Shown here one piece after another: positions 12,901-20,480 of a stretch of 23,580 nt of DNA. A model generated the notes under the pieces. The model was not told the DNA's origin and made no database searches. It worked only from the letters and a program-made list of their open reading frames with translations. Source of the DNA: Reticulitermes lucifugus (lineage: Eukaryota > Arthropoda > Insecta > Blattodea > Rhinotermitidae); NCBI GenBank assembly GCA_026260175.1, contig JAKCWW010004969.1, positions 13,146 through 36,725 on the forward strand, written 5' to 3'. A program made the translations under genes and the position numbers. Positions within the stretch are counted from its first letter, which is position 1. Every line of letters begins with the position of its first letter.

Positions 12901-15900
12901 TAGAAATTAAATTATTATCGCAGCCAATCTCCAAGTCAATAGATGTGCTATTCCGTGTCTAAAAGCAAATATAATGAGTTTTTTTTTTATTTAATGAGAG
13001 AAAATTTCTTTAAACCAAGTATGTATAATATCAAGGACAGTATGAATATTCACATTGAATTCAGCTATGTTAGAATGAGTAAAAAGTATGCTTGTACCAT
13101 CAGCAAACAAAATAGGTATGGATATATTGTTTATGTACTTAGCTAGATCATTCATATATAGAAGAAACAATAGAGGGCCTAGGATGGAACCTTATGGGAC
13201 ACCATGTTTTATCGTGCCCAATTAGAGAGTATTAGTCTTATTATAAATTGAAACTCTTTGATATCTACCTTTGAGGTAAGATTGATAGAGTTCTTTATCT
13301 TTATCAGTTATTCCATAAATTTCTACTTTGGATAACAGTATATCATGATTAACAGTCAAACACTTTTTTGAGATCACAAACATGCCTCCCACTATTAATC
13401 TGTTATAGCATTTACAACTTCGTTTGTTAAATTGTAGGTGGCATTTTCAGTTGTTAATTTCATCCTAAATCCATATTGTTCCACATTTAAAATATTATTA
13501 TTAAGCAGATGTTCCAATAATCTTGTTTGCATTACTTTTTCAAAAAATTTTGAGAATGAAGTTAACAGGGATATAGGTCTGTAGTTAGATATGTCTGTTT
13601 GACTTCCTTTTTTGTGTAAAGGTTTTATTATAGAGAATTTTAATCTATCGGGGAAAATACCCTTAATAAGAACTTCATTACATATATAATTTAAGGGCGA
13701 GCTTATGAATGAAGAACTTATTTTTAATATTTTGGTGGAAATTTCATCATAGCTGTGTGAGTCCTTTGATTTGAGAGACTAGATTATTTTTTCAATTTCA
13801 AAAGTTTTTGTGGGTTTTTGTTTTATTTTTGAGCACATGGGTTTATAAATTTGTGACATAGATGGTAAAAAACTGATATTATGGTCATTCTTGTGATTAT
13901 ATTTATTTTGTGTGTACAGATCATTGTTATTATTGTTGATGTTATCAGCTATTGAAACAAAATAGTTGTTGAAGGTATCAGCAATGTGTTGTTGTTTATT
14001 AATAAACATACCATCAATGCTTAGGGATTCAGTTGTTGTAGTACTTGCTTTTGTATGCATTTCTGAATTTACTATCTTCCGAGTTGTTTTAATTGTATTA
14101 TTAGAATTTGTTATGTGCTTATCATAATGTAATCTTTTGGCTTCTTTGATAACATTTGACATTGTTTTACAATAGGATTTGTAGTGTTTTTTTAACAGTT
14201 GGGTTGTTGCTATTTCTGCTTGCTATGTAAAGTTCCCTTTTTCATTTACAGGAGGTTTTTATCCCCATCATTATCCAAGAATTGTTATGTATTATTTTAT
14301 TACTTTTGATTAAAGGAAAACTGGATTAAAAAATCCTTAAATATATGCTTAAAAAGGCATTAAAAATTGTATTAACCTCATCACCTTCAAAGACCGGATC
14401 CCATGTTTCATAGCTTAAACTGTTCTTAAATTATGCTGTGGTGTAATTATTAATGTTTCTTCTAAAGTGAGGGTGATGCTCATGGGACTTATTCTGTAAA
14501 ACTTTTAAAATTATAATTTGTGCATCATGATCAGAGAGTCCATTTATTAATGGGTATACCTCATAGTTTTCAATCTTGTTGATGTCAATAAAGATATTAT
14601 CGATAGCTGTACTGGCATTTTTACAAATTTTGGTAGGGAACTTAACTATGCTAAAGAGATTGTAAGAACTTACAAGAACATCCAATTAATTCTTTTTGCC
14701 GCTATCATTAAGATAATTTACATTTATATCCCCACATATTATCAGATTTAATTTTGGAGTGTACAATGATTGCAATATATCTAATTGAGTTATAAAATTG
14801 TTAAATTTACCTGTCGGAGATCTATAAATAACCAAAACACAAATATTTAAAGAGGCATAATTAAGTTTAAGTGCACATACTTCAGTATCTTGATCTATAC
14901 TGTAACTATCAAGGTTTATGGTAGTAATTGTAAATTTTTTCTAACAAAAATGCTAACACCTTTCTGCAGATTTCAGCCCCTAATGAATAGTTATCTATAT
15001 GAGTCAAATGTAATTCGGATTAATTTAAGTCATGTTCAGTGAAACATAATAGGTGGGGTAAATCTGAATGTATATGACATAAAAGTTCATTAATTTTATT
15101 TCTTAGGCCCCTGATATTTTGGTGGTTAATTTTTAAGAGCTGTGTACCTGATAAGTGTTTGGAAGAGTACTCATTTGTTGATATCACCTGTGTGGTTCTA
15201 TTAAGTAGATTGGCATTATGGTGTGATAATTGTGTTGACTTATTTACTAGGGTTATCAAATTACTATTGTGTGCATGGTTTAGTTGGGAAATCTGGTCCC
15301 TACTATTTTTACATCAGTTCTTAATATATTGTTTTTAGAGAATTTGTCCATAAATATAATGATGTATGAGGGTTCAGGTCTTCTGGGACATGATGCTGTG
15401 TTGCTGGGTTAGTGTTGGGCAGCTCTTACACGTACAACAGTGAAAACAAAGAAAGAAAGTCAGATTTGTTCAAACCACACATTTCATGTACATATGTACA
15501 GCATTGTAGTGAACAGGATGGACAGACTGTAGTCCTGCATCTGTTCCAGCTACTCAGTCAGGTATCTGAATATAAAAACAGTTAATGTAATTCAGCCCTC
15601 TTTATAGCAGTCTGAATCAGACACACTTATTCCAATGGTCCTGCCATTTGTCCTGGTAAATCTGGTACATCTTTTTGGGTGCTTTCTGATCCCTGTCACA
15701 CTTTGTATCATACAGCAGTATTGCCAGAAATATCTTTCATTTTATGATGCTTTCCACTTACTGCCAGTTGCAGTACTTGGGATCTGGTAGAATGATATTC
15801 TTGTCAAAGAATTCCCTTTTGGAGAGAGCTGACACAGAATTATGTCCTGCCTGATAACTTGTGTAGATTCTTCTCATTCACATACCTTTTGTTAATATCA

Positions 15901-18179
15901 CTGGTTTCTTCCAAATGAGGTGCCAGTTTCTGTAGCAACTTCACAGTTTGCCTTTTGTCATAATTAATATTATCATAGAAGGGGGTGGCTGACTGTATAG
16001 AATGCATTTTCAGTGGATGATAACAGTGTGCATTGTTTTGGTCATCTGGCCATCCCTAAAGTCAGCCACTTTGCATAAAATATTGTTATATGACAAAAAG
16101 TTTCATTGTCAAATTAAGTTCTCAAATGTTGTAGGTTTCTTTCATTGTCTTCCCACCTACCACACAGAAATTATGCAAAAATGTTGCTCCTTCATGCCAG
16201 TCATTTCAAAAGCATTGTATCTGTGATGTGTTCGTCTTTTTCATGACCAAGAAAAAATGACAACTTCTTGTGAAGTCCTTTATTTCTTTTATTTAGTCTG
16301 TGTATTGTATGCTTCATTCCCAGAATAATAAAATGAGTACCTGTACCAGAATCTCCTGAACACATTATGTGCAACATGTGTAGAAACTAGTGTGGAGCTG
16401 CATGAATTTGTTGCGACAGTTAAAAAATGTGTATGTATGCTGTTAACAGATGCACAATGTGAAACTTGCTGAGTTGGTGTAATACATATATATCAAACAG
16501 GAGAGCATGGACCTTTGTAGGAAAGGATGGATTCACATAGGATGTAGGATGATAGTGGTCAGGGATGACACAATAATGAAGTGTGAACTTCTGGTACTGT
16601 AACTTTAGCACAAAGATTGCAGATAATCTTAAAAGCATAGAACCTCTACTCTGCACACATTATGGTATTCAAACCTAATTTCAGATTTCCATCTTTCTTT
16701 AGCGGGAGAGGTCGCACCCTGCGGATGAAATGCCAGTCTTTTGCACCTTCAGTCAGTATGTCTCAGTTCTTGCCCTGGTAACTACTTTGTGCCTTTTCTA
16801 AGACTTGGCATCTTTACACCCTCTTCTTACCAAGATTACTTCGCAGAAATGTCCCAGCTGCAGAATATACAGCTGCTCTCTTGCTATATTGTATCCTGTA
16901 TGCTTCACAACATTGAACTTCCACCTTACTGCTCTGGAAAAATTGTACTTGAAGCTAACTTGAAAGATACAAACATTCTAGTTATTGTACTAGCCTTTCC
17001 CCATTCTAAGCTGAGAATTCATGTGTGATCAGAGCTCTGAGCTTCTTGTAATATTCTTTGCAGGTATGGTATTGTTCAGGTCATTCACAACTGGACATAT
17101 AATGCTAGTGATATCTCGCTGCTGTGGCAGGTACCTCAGTATTGTTTAGTGGGTTCAGCAGAGGTTTTTGCAGGTGTTGCTGGTAAGTATGTGATTGTTA
17201 TTGTAAGATATTGTCAGTGATTAAAGTATGTGAACAGTTATTGAGAATATCCATCCTTATAAGCAGTGGTCAGCCAGTTGATTCAAACCAGTTCAGTACA
17301 ACAGATTGTTAAATGTTAGAAAAAGATTGAACCAGTTGTTAGGAATGGCTTTATTTGATTTTGAATTACCTAGTGTATTGTTTGTAGCACAGGAGTCTTG
17401 GTTCAAAAGCTGTATATGATAATGCTCTAACCAGACACATTGTGCTACTGTTGTTAAGGTAATATTTTTATAGAATATACCGCAAAAAAGAACAATGTAG
17501 GAACCAAGCAGACTTCTCATATACCATTTACCAAACCACTGGAACTAGGAATATGAAATTTGGTGTAATGCTAGAGTGTAAATGTACAGACATGGAGGTT
17601 ATATCTGATAAATTAACCTTTATCATCTTAAGAGATCATATGCTATCTAAAATGTACTGTCAAATGGCTGGCTGGTCTGTGTGTGTTTACTTTGTAGCAA
17701 TTTAAATGTCCATGATGGCCATCAAGAGGTACAATTGGCTTCTAAATCCATCTCCTAAAGGGTAAACATAGAATTTATTTTTGTATTAGTGGTTTTGTGT
17801 TTTCTGTCATGTAGGTAAATGAAAGTGGACTGTAATCTGAAAATCATACCATAGGGTTCTTAGAGCACTTACAGGCATTTCCACTTTTTCCATAGGACTG
17901 GAATTTGCATATTCTGCTGCTCCACGCCCACTGCAAGGGGTAGCTATGGGAATGTTTTCTGCCATGGAAGGTGTTGGGTCTCTACTTGGCACAACACTTA
18001 TTTCAGCGCTGAGTCCTGTGTGGATCCGACACGACACTCAGCACTTCCAGGGTCATCTAGATTACTATTTCTTCCTGTTGGCAGGAATCCAGGGGGTAGC
18101 ATTTATTCTGTTTGCTAGCTGGTTGCTGGTTAGGAGGTATCGCAGCATCAGACAAATTCCAGTTGGTAATTTAACTTAG
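698..18179 (+). CDS. SLC15A4: SLC15A4-like proton-coupled peptide/histidine transporter (nine-exon gene)
   Basis: Join of 698-949, 2615-2818, 4078-4382, 5198-5435, 8162-8239, 9387-9513, 10765-10846, 17064-17182 and 17896-18179. All phases agree and give 562 residues plus TAG. Known SLC15A3/A4 proteins use the proton gradient to export histidine and di/tripeptides from endolysosomes, and human SLC15A4 also supports innate immune signalling there. Visible support: an ETTPLL acidic dileucine near the N-terminus; TM1 with LERLAFY; GGWLAD after TM2; the PTR signature [11 protein letters not shown] followed by [24 protein letters not shown] in TM7; [18 protein letters not shown] in TM10; [10 protein letters not shown]; and [13 protein letters not shown] in TM12. 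About 12 spans can be counted. ATG 698 is preceded by an in-frame TGA at 683. Oddities are a GC-AG first intron and loss of the first Glu of ExxER. SLC15A3 is the alternative name, since vertebrate A3 and A4 are paralogues. Family assignment is firm; the symbol is by resemblance. Confidence 0.93.
950..2614 (+). other. Intron 1 (predicted GC-AG intron)
   Basis: It begins gcaagt, the favoured GC-donor consensus, and ends tttatttgcag. It contains a (CAT)n microsatellite near 1381. An open stretch at 1723-1998 shows no family resemblance. I recognise nothing else in this 1.67 kb. Confidence 0.75.
1381..1408. repeat. (CAT)n microsatellite
   Basis: Nine consecutive CAT units, followed to about 1425 by interrupted CAT/CTT-like units. 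On the minus strand this gives a spurious Met-rich open frame with no coding value. Confidence 0.95.
2615..2818 (+). CDS. SLC15A4: SLC15A4-like exon 2 (residues 85-152)
   Basis: Starts [10 protein letters not shown] after ttgcag and ends AEQ before gtaata; phase 0 at both ends. It carries TM3, a luminal loop with three cysteines ([13 protein letters not shown] within it) and TM4. R142 in [15 protein letters not shown] occupies the position of the TM4 lysine of many POT proteins. Arg also occurs there in SLC15A3, as I recall the family. Confidence 0.93.
2965..3228 (-). mobile_element. tRNA-derived SINE, minus strand
   Basis: Read on the minus strand, it begins CTGGAGTAGCGCAGCTGG. TAGCGCAGCTGG (3225-3214) fits the RNA polymerase III A box, and about 32 bases later GGTTAGAATCC (3181-3171) is a B box with one mismatch. 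A tRNA-unrelated body follows and ends near ctttaccttttt at 2973-2984. The flanks gattactac (minus strand, upstream) and ggttattac (downstream) agree at 7 of 9 positions and may be a decayed target-site duplication. It is a retroposed RNA, not a working tRNA gene, because no acceptor stem closes after the T-arm. Confidence 0.8.
3893..3992 (-). repeat. Dispersed repeat fragment (tentative)
   Basis: The minus strand reads [11 protein letters not shown] and then [16 protein letters not shown] in neighbouring frames. This resembles a repeat I remember from many insect genome predictions. The resemblance is from memory only, and the borders are approximate. Confidence 0.35.
4078..4382 (+). CDS. 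SLC15A4: SLC15A4-like exon 3
   Basis: Follows gttttag and ends CAA AG before gtacgc (phase 2). It encodes [18 protein letters not shown] onward: TM5 with the PTR signature [14 protein letters not shown], a luminal turn, TM6 ([14 protein letters not shown]) and the start of the central cytosolic loop ([19 protein letters not shown]). A lone TAG would be met soon after if the donor were ignored, which supports splicing here. Confidence 0.93.
4383..5197 (+). other. Intron 3
   Basis: Bounded by gtacgc and gtgtacag. The acceptor at 5197 is chosen over the nearer aag at 5189 because only 5197 gives phase 2 (AG+A = Arg). Using 5189 would read AGG TGT ACA GAG TGA and stop. The intron holds an (AT)n run at 5074-5091 and nothing else I recognise. 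Confidence 0.85.
5074..5091. repeat. (AT)9 microsatellite
   Basis: Uninterrupted alternating AT run of 18 bases within intron 3. Confidence 0.95.
5198..5435 (+). CDS. SLC15A4: SLC15A4-like exon 4
   Basis: Starts in phase 2 ([17 protein letters not shown]) and ends VFFQ before gtatac (phase 0). The first two thirds encode a polar, Ser-rich cytosolic loop between TM6 and TM7. The loop ends in [15 protein letters not shown], matching the EEKVEDVKAL-type lead into TM7 of this family. TM7 is [20 protein letters not shown], with the conserved PYW.VFFQ. Confidence 0.92.
6626..6822. repeat. Inverted repeat with 84-bp arms and hammerhead-like core
   Basis: Arms 6626-6709 and 6739-6822 are reverse complements with 5 mismatches in 84. 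The 29-bp spacer contains tgttaaatca twice (6710-6719, 6721-6730). In the right arm and its spacer edge, CTGAGGA (6738-6744), a 5-bp stem GGGGA/TCCCC (6746-6750/6760-6764), then GAAAC (6765-6769) and GTTGTA follow the order of a hammerhead ribozyme core. The left arm has the same elements on the opposite strand but starts ATGAGGA. Penelope-like retroelements are known to carry such motifs. The family here is not established. Confidence 0.85.
6838..6938 (+). mobile_element. 5'-truncated tRNA-SINE fragment
   Basis: Contains a perfect B box GGTTCAATCC (6861-6870) inside tgcccgggttcaatccc. It is followed by a body with gtttccctcagagtac, typical in layout of insect tRNA-SINEs. No A box is seen at the expected distance upstream, where the inverted repeat ends, so the tRNA 5' half is missing. 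The 3' side abuts the pogo-like element. Confidence 0.6.
6936..7986. mobile_element. pogo/Tigger-like DNA transposon remnant with TIRs and TA flanks
   Basis: The left end taccgtatttactcgaacgcaagg (from 6937) is matched, reverse-complemented, by the right end at 7961-7986 (taccatatttacctgaatgcaag). These are imperfect terminal inverted repeats of about 25 bp, each starting at a TA, as expected for Tc1/mariner-pogo insertion. The internal fragment at 7678-7858 translates to a pogo-type transposase C-terminus. The element is about 1.05 kb and lacks the DDE core, so it is internally deleted and non-autonomous. Confidence 0.75.
7678..7858 (+). pseudogene. pogo-like transposase C-terminal remnant
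   Basis: 7678-7794 reads [20 protein letters not shown] and then [19 protein letters not shown] before TAG at 7795. This matches the tail layout of Tigger/pogo transposases (AW..IS...V..SFKK.GIS.A.DGTEDD.LW). After a +1 shift, 7799-7858 gives an acidic tail ending DSDTDW and TAA. The catalytic DDE domain and DNA-binding domain are not visible upstream. It is a broken fragment, not an expressed gene. Confidence 0.65.
8162..8239 (+). CDS. SLC15A4: SLC15A4-like exon 5
   Basis: A 26-codon phase-0 exon between cttttctag and gtaagt. It reads [16 protein letters not shown] plus a polar tail. It aligns with the post-TM7 luminal segment of SLC15A4 (MQTTYVLQSLHLRI in human), and joining it to exon 4 restores [16 protein letters not shown]. 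It is too short to be found by ORF length alone. Confidence 0.9.
8480..8800 (+). repeat. Dispersed repeat fragment (non-LTR tail type)
   Basis: Contains atcaaatttcgtgaaaatcc, then ccagtgggtgccgagtcat, then gtggacagacagatggatag. This block resembles a non-coding tail I remember from many arthropod non-LTR elements (a 'GTGAAAATC..CCAGT....ACAGACAGA' pattern). Borders are approximate and the family is not named. Confidence 0.45.
8845..9012 (+). mobile_element. Non-LTR retroelement 3' end fragment (copy A)
   Basis: Reads in broken frames as [16 protein letters not shown] and NAGNGLTS, a decayed form of the retroelement tail 'DLAQDRDQWRALVNTVMNL'. It then runs gcagggaatggcttgactag...aactattggcttctcaagaaggact and ends in tagttagttag. 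The same segment occurs in reverse orientation near 18480-18625, so it is a dispersed repeat. Confidence 0.65.
9387..9513 (+). CDS. SLC15A4: SLC15A4-like exon 6
   Basis: Starts phase 0 after tttatgcag with [20 protein letters not shown] (compare LPAAWLTMFDAVLILLLIPL in human) and continues [22 protein letters not shown]. It ends one base into a codon before gtaaat. It supplies TM8 and the following loop. Confidence 0.94.
9514..10764 (+). other. Intron 6
   Basis: Bounded by gtaaat and tttacacag. It is AT-rich. I recognise no repeat family or gene in this 1.25 kb. Confidence 0.85.
10765..10846 (+). CDS. SLC15A4: SLC15A4-like exon 7
   Basis: Phase 1 in, phase 2 out. Reads [21 protein letters not shown] and then LQRWKEG before gtatgt. 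It matches TM9 of the family ([20 protein letters not shown] in human). Confidence 0.93.
10909..11039. repeat. Imperfect fold-back repeat
   Basis: The left arm starts ttcaagtcttctgg and contains tgggtgagtagttcctgatg. The right arm carries the reverse complement (cgtcaggagctgctcaccca ... ccagaagacttgaa). Arms are about 58 bp with a roughly 14-bp spacer (10967-10980). A related fragment lies near 15372-15425 (ttcaggtcttctggg...gctgggttagtgttgggcagctc). It is probably a dispersed element end. Confidence 0.75.
11755..15300 (-). mobile_element. Nearly full-length non-LTR retrotransposon (EN-RT), minus strand, degenerate
   Basis: On the minus strand, in order: apurinic-type endonuclease start ([17 protein letters not shown], within 15259-15020); YRSPTGKF and [10 protein letters not shown] (about 14840-14710); [17 protein letters not shown] and NGLSDHDAQ (14685-14431); linker (14162-13779); reverse transcriptase blocks [17 protein letters not shown] (about 13590-13540), VCDLKKVFD (about 13370), [19 protein letters not shown] (about 13205-13148) and LFADGTS (13107-13093). 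The C-terminal domain [20 protein letters not shown] follows and ends at 12285. An AATAAA (11771-11766) and A-rich tail mark the 3' end. No ORF1 is visible. Organisation is of the Jockey/CR1 group; the clade is not settled. The 5' border is approximate. Confidence 0.88.
12285..15259 (-). pseudogene. Endonuclease/reverse transcriptase ORF2, broken
   Basis: This is the coding part of the antisense element. It would have encoded a protein that nicks DNA and reverse transcribes the element's RNA at the target. The endonuclease keeps [14 protein letters not shown] and SDHDAQ. Breaks seen include a TAA just before [10 protein letters not shown] (near 14690), a frame shift after VFD near 13360, a stop in place of Gln in HGVPQGS (TAA at 13194-13192), and FADD changed to FADG (GGT at 13098-13096). 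With that many lesions it cannot supply activity. It lies antisense to the host transporter within its intron 7. Confidence 0.85.
15560..16260 (-). pseudogene. Unidentified coding-like relic, minus strand
   Basis: On the minus strand, a 42-codon open run from 15966 to 15841 reads [20 protein letters not shown], continuing [21 protein letters not shown]. After a stop and frame change comes [18 protein letters not shown]. Further on come [20 protein letters not shown] and [11 protein letters not shown]. The amino-acid mix (charged, no low complexity) and stop-interrupted continuity over several frames suggest a decayed processed pseudogene or transposon ORF. I cannot name the family. Confidence 0.35.
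17064..17182 (+). CDS. SLC15A4: SLC15A4-like exon 8
   Basis: Starts in phase 2 (completing Gly) with [20 protein letters not shown] and continues [20 protein letters not shown]. It ends one base into a codon before gtaagt. The pre-TM10 luminal loop has two N-glycosylation sequons, N-W-T and N-A-S. The WQVPQY motif and TM10 are strongly family-typical. Confidence 0.94.
17183..17895 (+). other. Intron 8
   Basis: Bounded by gtaagt and tttttccatag. I recognise no gene or named repeat. The stretch at 17500-17780 has the feel of a dispersed repeat (tatgaaatttggtgtaatg), but this cannot be supported. Confidence 0.8.
17896..18179 (+). CDS. SLC15A4: SLC15A4-like exon 9 (terminal)
   Basis: Phase 1 in. 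It reads [20 protein letters not shown] and then [19 protein letters not shown] (TM11), a luminal loop, [19 protein letters not shown] (TM12) and a basic cytosolic tail ([15 protein letters not shown]) ending in TAG at 18177-18179. The FAYSAAP and DYYFFLLA..Q motifs are diagnostic for SLC15A3/A4. Confidence 0.95.
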
Positions 18180-18470
18180 TCTCTAGTCATGAAACATACT
18201 GGTTGCATATTTATTGGAAAAGTTCATCAATAAGTAATTTTGTACATGAATATAATTCAGAATGTCTGGTAAGTCCTATTGCATCAGCTAATCTCCATGG
18301 AATTCAGGAAAGAATGCACTCATACAGGGTCCTTACTTTATCTAGCCCATATTGTTAGTCACTTCCTGTCAGCTATGTCATTCCATGGAACTAGGCTGAC
18401 TCACCGAGCTGCCCAAACTCAATGTCACACATAGGTTGTTACATGTCTGTAGTTGTGAAGTCAGTCTTCA
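18180..18470 (+). other. Probable 3' UTR and downstream flank
   Basis: No canonical AATAAA was found soon after the stop. Weaker variants such as aatataa (about 18249-18255) might serve. No gene or repeat is recognised before the retroelement fragment that starts near 18480. Confidence 0.4.
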
Positions 18471-18479
18471 TTCACAGTG

Positions 18480-18890
18480 GCTATACGAAGATAGCTAACT
18501 AACTCCACGAAGCAGAGTCGTTCTTGAGAAGCTAATAGTTTCTCATCTAGTCAAGAAGTACCCTGCATTTAATGGAACCCGTAGGTTCATTACCGCATTC
18601 ACAAGAGCCGACTACCTGTCCCAATACTGAGCCAGATAAATCCAATCCATGCCCCCCCCCCACATCATATTTCTTAAAGATCCATTTTAATATTATACTC
18701 TCGTCTATACATATAGGTCTTTCAAGTGGTTTCTTTCCCTTGGGTTTCCCCACAAAAAACCTATATGCACTTATCCTCTTCCCCACACATGTTACTTGTC
18801 CCACCCATCTCATTGTTGATTTGATCACTCAAATAATGATCCTGTATCATTGTAAATTCAGACAAAAGCTTCCTAATACACGTGATCCAA
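18480..18890 (-). mobile_element. Non-LTR retroelement C-terminal and 3' end fragment (copy B)
   Basis: The minus-strand frame 18828-18547 reads MRWVGQVTCVGKRISAYRFF, then VGKPKGKKPLERP, and later LGQVVGSCECGNEPTGSIKC. This is a decayed form of the arthropod retroelement tail 'MRWAGHVARMGE...VGKPEGKRPLGRPRRRWED...'. It continues into the same 3' sequence as the copy at 8845-9012 (gcttctcaagaa...tagttagttag, reverse-complemented at about 18490-18560). It contains a C10 run at about 18652-18661. It is not a host gene. Confidence 0.7.
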
Positions 18891-19104
18891 ACATGACAAC
18901 AATTTACAGACATGTGAAGAGGGTTTGAGCAACAGGTTCCATTCTAGACACTAAGAGATTAGGCGCCATAGATGTGCTAACTGAGGAAAAACTAGAAATT
19001 GGTTTGATTTGCACAGCAAATGAGCATGTCTGCATCATTGGCATGAACTGCAACAAAACTGAAGCATCTAACTATACAAGACCACTGTGGTTCACAAACA
19101 TTAT

Positions 19105-20480
19105 GACAGATAAAGATATCTACAAGAATTTTAAAAGTCAGTGCTCCTTATGTTTTATCCCCTTTAACTTACATATTCAATAGAGTTCTTTCTACAGGTG
19201 TGTTTCCTGAGCGACTAAAATTTGCACAAGTAAAACCATTATCTAAGAAGAGAGAAAAAAACTGAATTTTCTAACTATAGACCTATTTCACTCCTTTCCT
19301 CTTTCTCTAAAATAATTGAAAAAATTATTTACAGAAGATTGTATGACCACTTAAATACAAACAACATACTGGTTGATGAACAGTTTGGATTTAGGGAAAA
19401 TTTATCTACTGAAACAGCAATTTTCACTTTTTTAAATAAGGTACTTTTATCATTAGACAATAAAATTTTGGTTGGCGGTTTATTTTGTGACTTGCAAAAG
19501 GCGTTTCATTCCGTTAACCATAACATCTTACTGTCTAAAATGGAGTTTTATGGGGTTTCAGGTATAGCAAAAAAATTAATGACATCTTATCTACAGGATG
19601 GGTATCAGAGAGTATCAGTGAAAGATAATAATTCAAATAAATGTTTTTCAAAATGGGTACATGTGAAGCATGGAGTTCCCCAGGGCTCTGTGCTGGGACC
19701 TCTATTGTTTCTGATATATATATAAATGATTTCTCTACAACTATACGTAAATTTGCCAATCCGATATTGTTGCTGATGATACAAGTGTGATTATTTCGAA
19801 ACTAAATCCAGTGGAATTCAAAAGCAATATTGATGTAGTTCTTACCGTAACAAACAATTGGTTTCATAGTAATTTATTGAGACTGATTTATGATAAAACA
19901 TATTTTCTACAGTTTTTAACTAAAAACCAAAATGAAACAAAAATTCCGAAAATTTCTAATAAAAAAGTCATTACTGATACTTGCAGCATTAGATTTTTAG
20001 GATTAATTATTGATAATACATTGTCATGGAAGGAACATATTATCACATTGACTTCCAAATTGAATAAGGCTTGTTATGCCATTAGGGCGATTAAACCATT
20101 TGTGTCTTTGGATATATTGAAAATGATCTACTTCTCCTATATGCACTCATTAATGTCATATTGTATTATATTTTGGGGAGATTGAGTCCATAGTAAACTT
20201 ATTTTTAAAATTCAAAAAAGGATAATAAGAATTATTACAAATATTACCACTTAAATCTCAATATATTTTTTCATTACTCTTATTTGTTGTAAAGAATAGA
20301 GATCTTTTCCAATCCAATTCACAAATTCATGACATAAACACGCTATAATTATAATTTACACTTACCTTCAGCAAATTTAACATTTTTTCAAAAAGGGGTT
20401 CTATACTACTCCGGAAGTAGAATTTATAACCATTTACCATTGAATATTAAATTATTATCTGAGTGCAAGGATTATTACTG
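19105..20480 (+). mobile_element. 5'-truncated non-LTR retrotransposon (reverse transcriptase to 3' end)
   Basis: Begins inside the reverse transcriptase (STRILKVSAPYVLSPLTYIF, then NRVLSTGVFPERLKFAQVKP). It continues through [55 protein letters not shown] and [18 protein letters not shown]. Then come a frame-shifted FADD, a thumb/C-terminal frame (19787-20185, with IRFLGLIIDNTLSWKEHI) and a decayed tail resembling NLHLP.ANLT..QKG..YSG (about 20350-20470). It is related to, but distinct from, the antisense element in intron 7. No endonuclease part is present, so it is a truncated insertion. Confidence 0.85.
19110..20250 (+). pseudogene. Reverse transcriptase pseudogene (copy 2)
   Basis: Lesions visible: a frameshift in an A7 run (19255-19261); His replacing the second Asp of KAFD (CAT at 19507-19509), while the catalytic Asp of CDLQK is kept; an extra TA in LIYIND giving TAA at 19723-19725; one missing base before the FADD aspartates (GATGAT at 19775-19780); and a TGA at 20183-20185 within FWGD*VHSKLIFKIQKR. 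The two long open stretches (19339-19725 and 19787-20185) are pieces of one former frame. Confidence 0.85.

Larger units (their letters stand above)
10847..17063 (+). other. Intron 7 (6.2 kb)
   Basis: Bounded by gtatgt and tctttgcag. It is enlarged by an antisense non-LTR retrotransposon (about 11755-15300) and has a fold-back at 10909-11039. The stretch 15300-16300 includes an unidentified coding-like relic on the minus strand. 11040-11750 and 16300-17063 show nothing I recognise. Confidence 0.85.

Noticed and set aside
17500..17780. Possible repeat in intron 8 (atgaaatttggtgtaatg)
   Set aside because: Resemblance to other arthropod repeats is vague and no second copy is visible in the window.
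18547..18828. Minus-strand 93-codon frame as a host gene
   Set aside because: Its motifs match a decayed retroelement C-terminal tail and it shares its 3' end with another dispersed copy.
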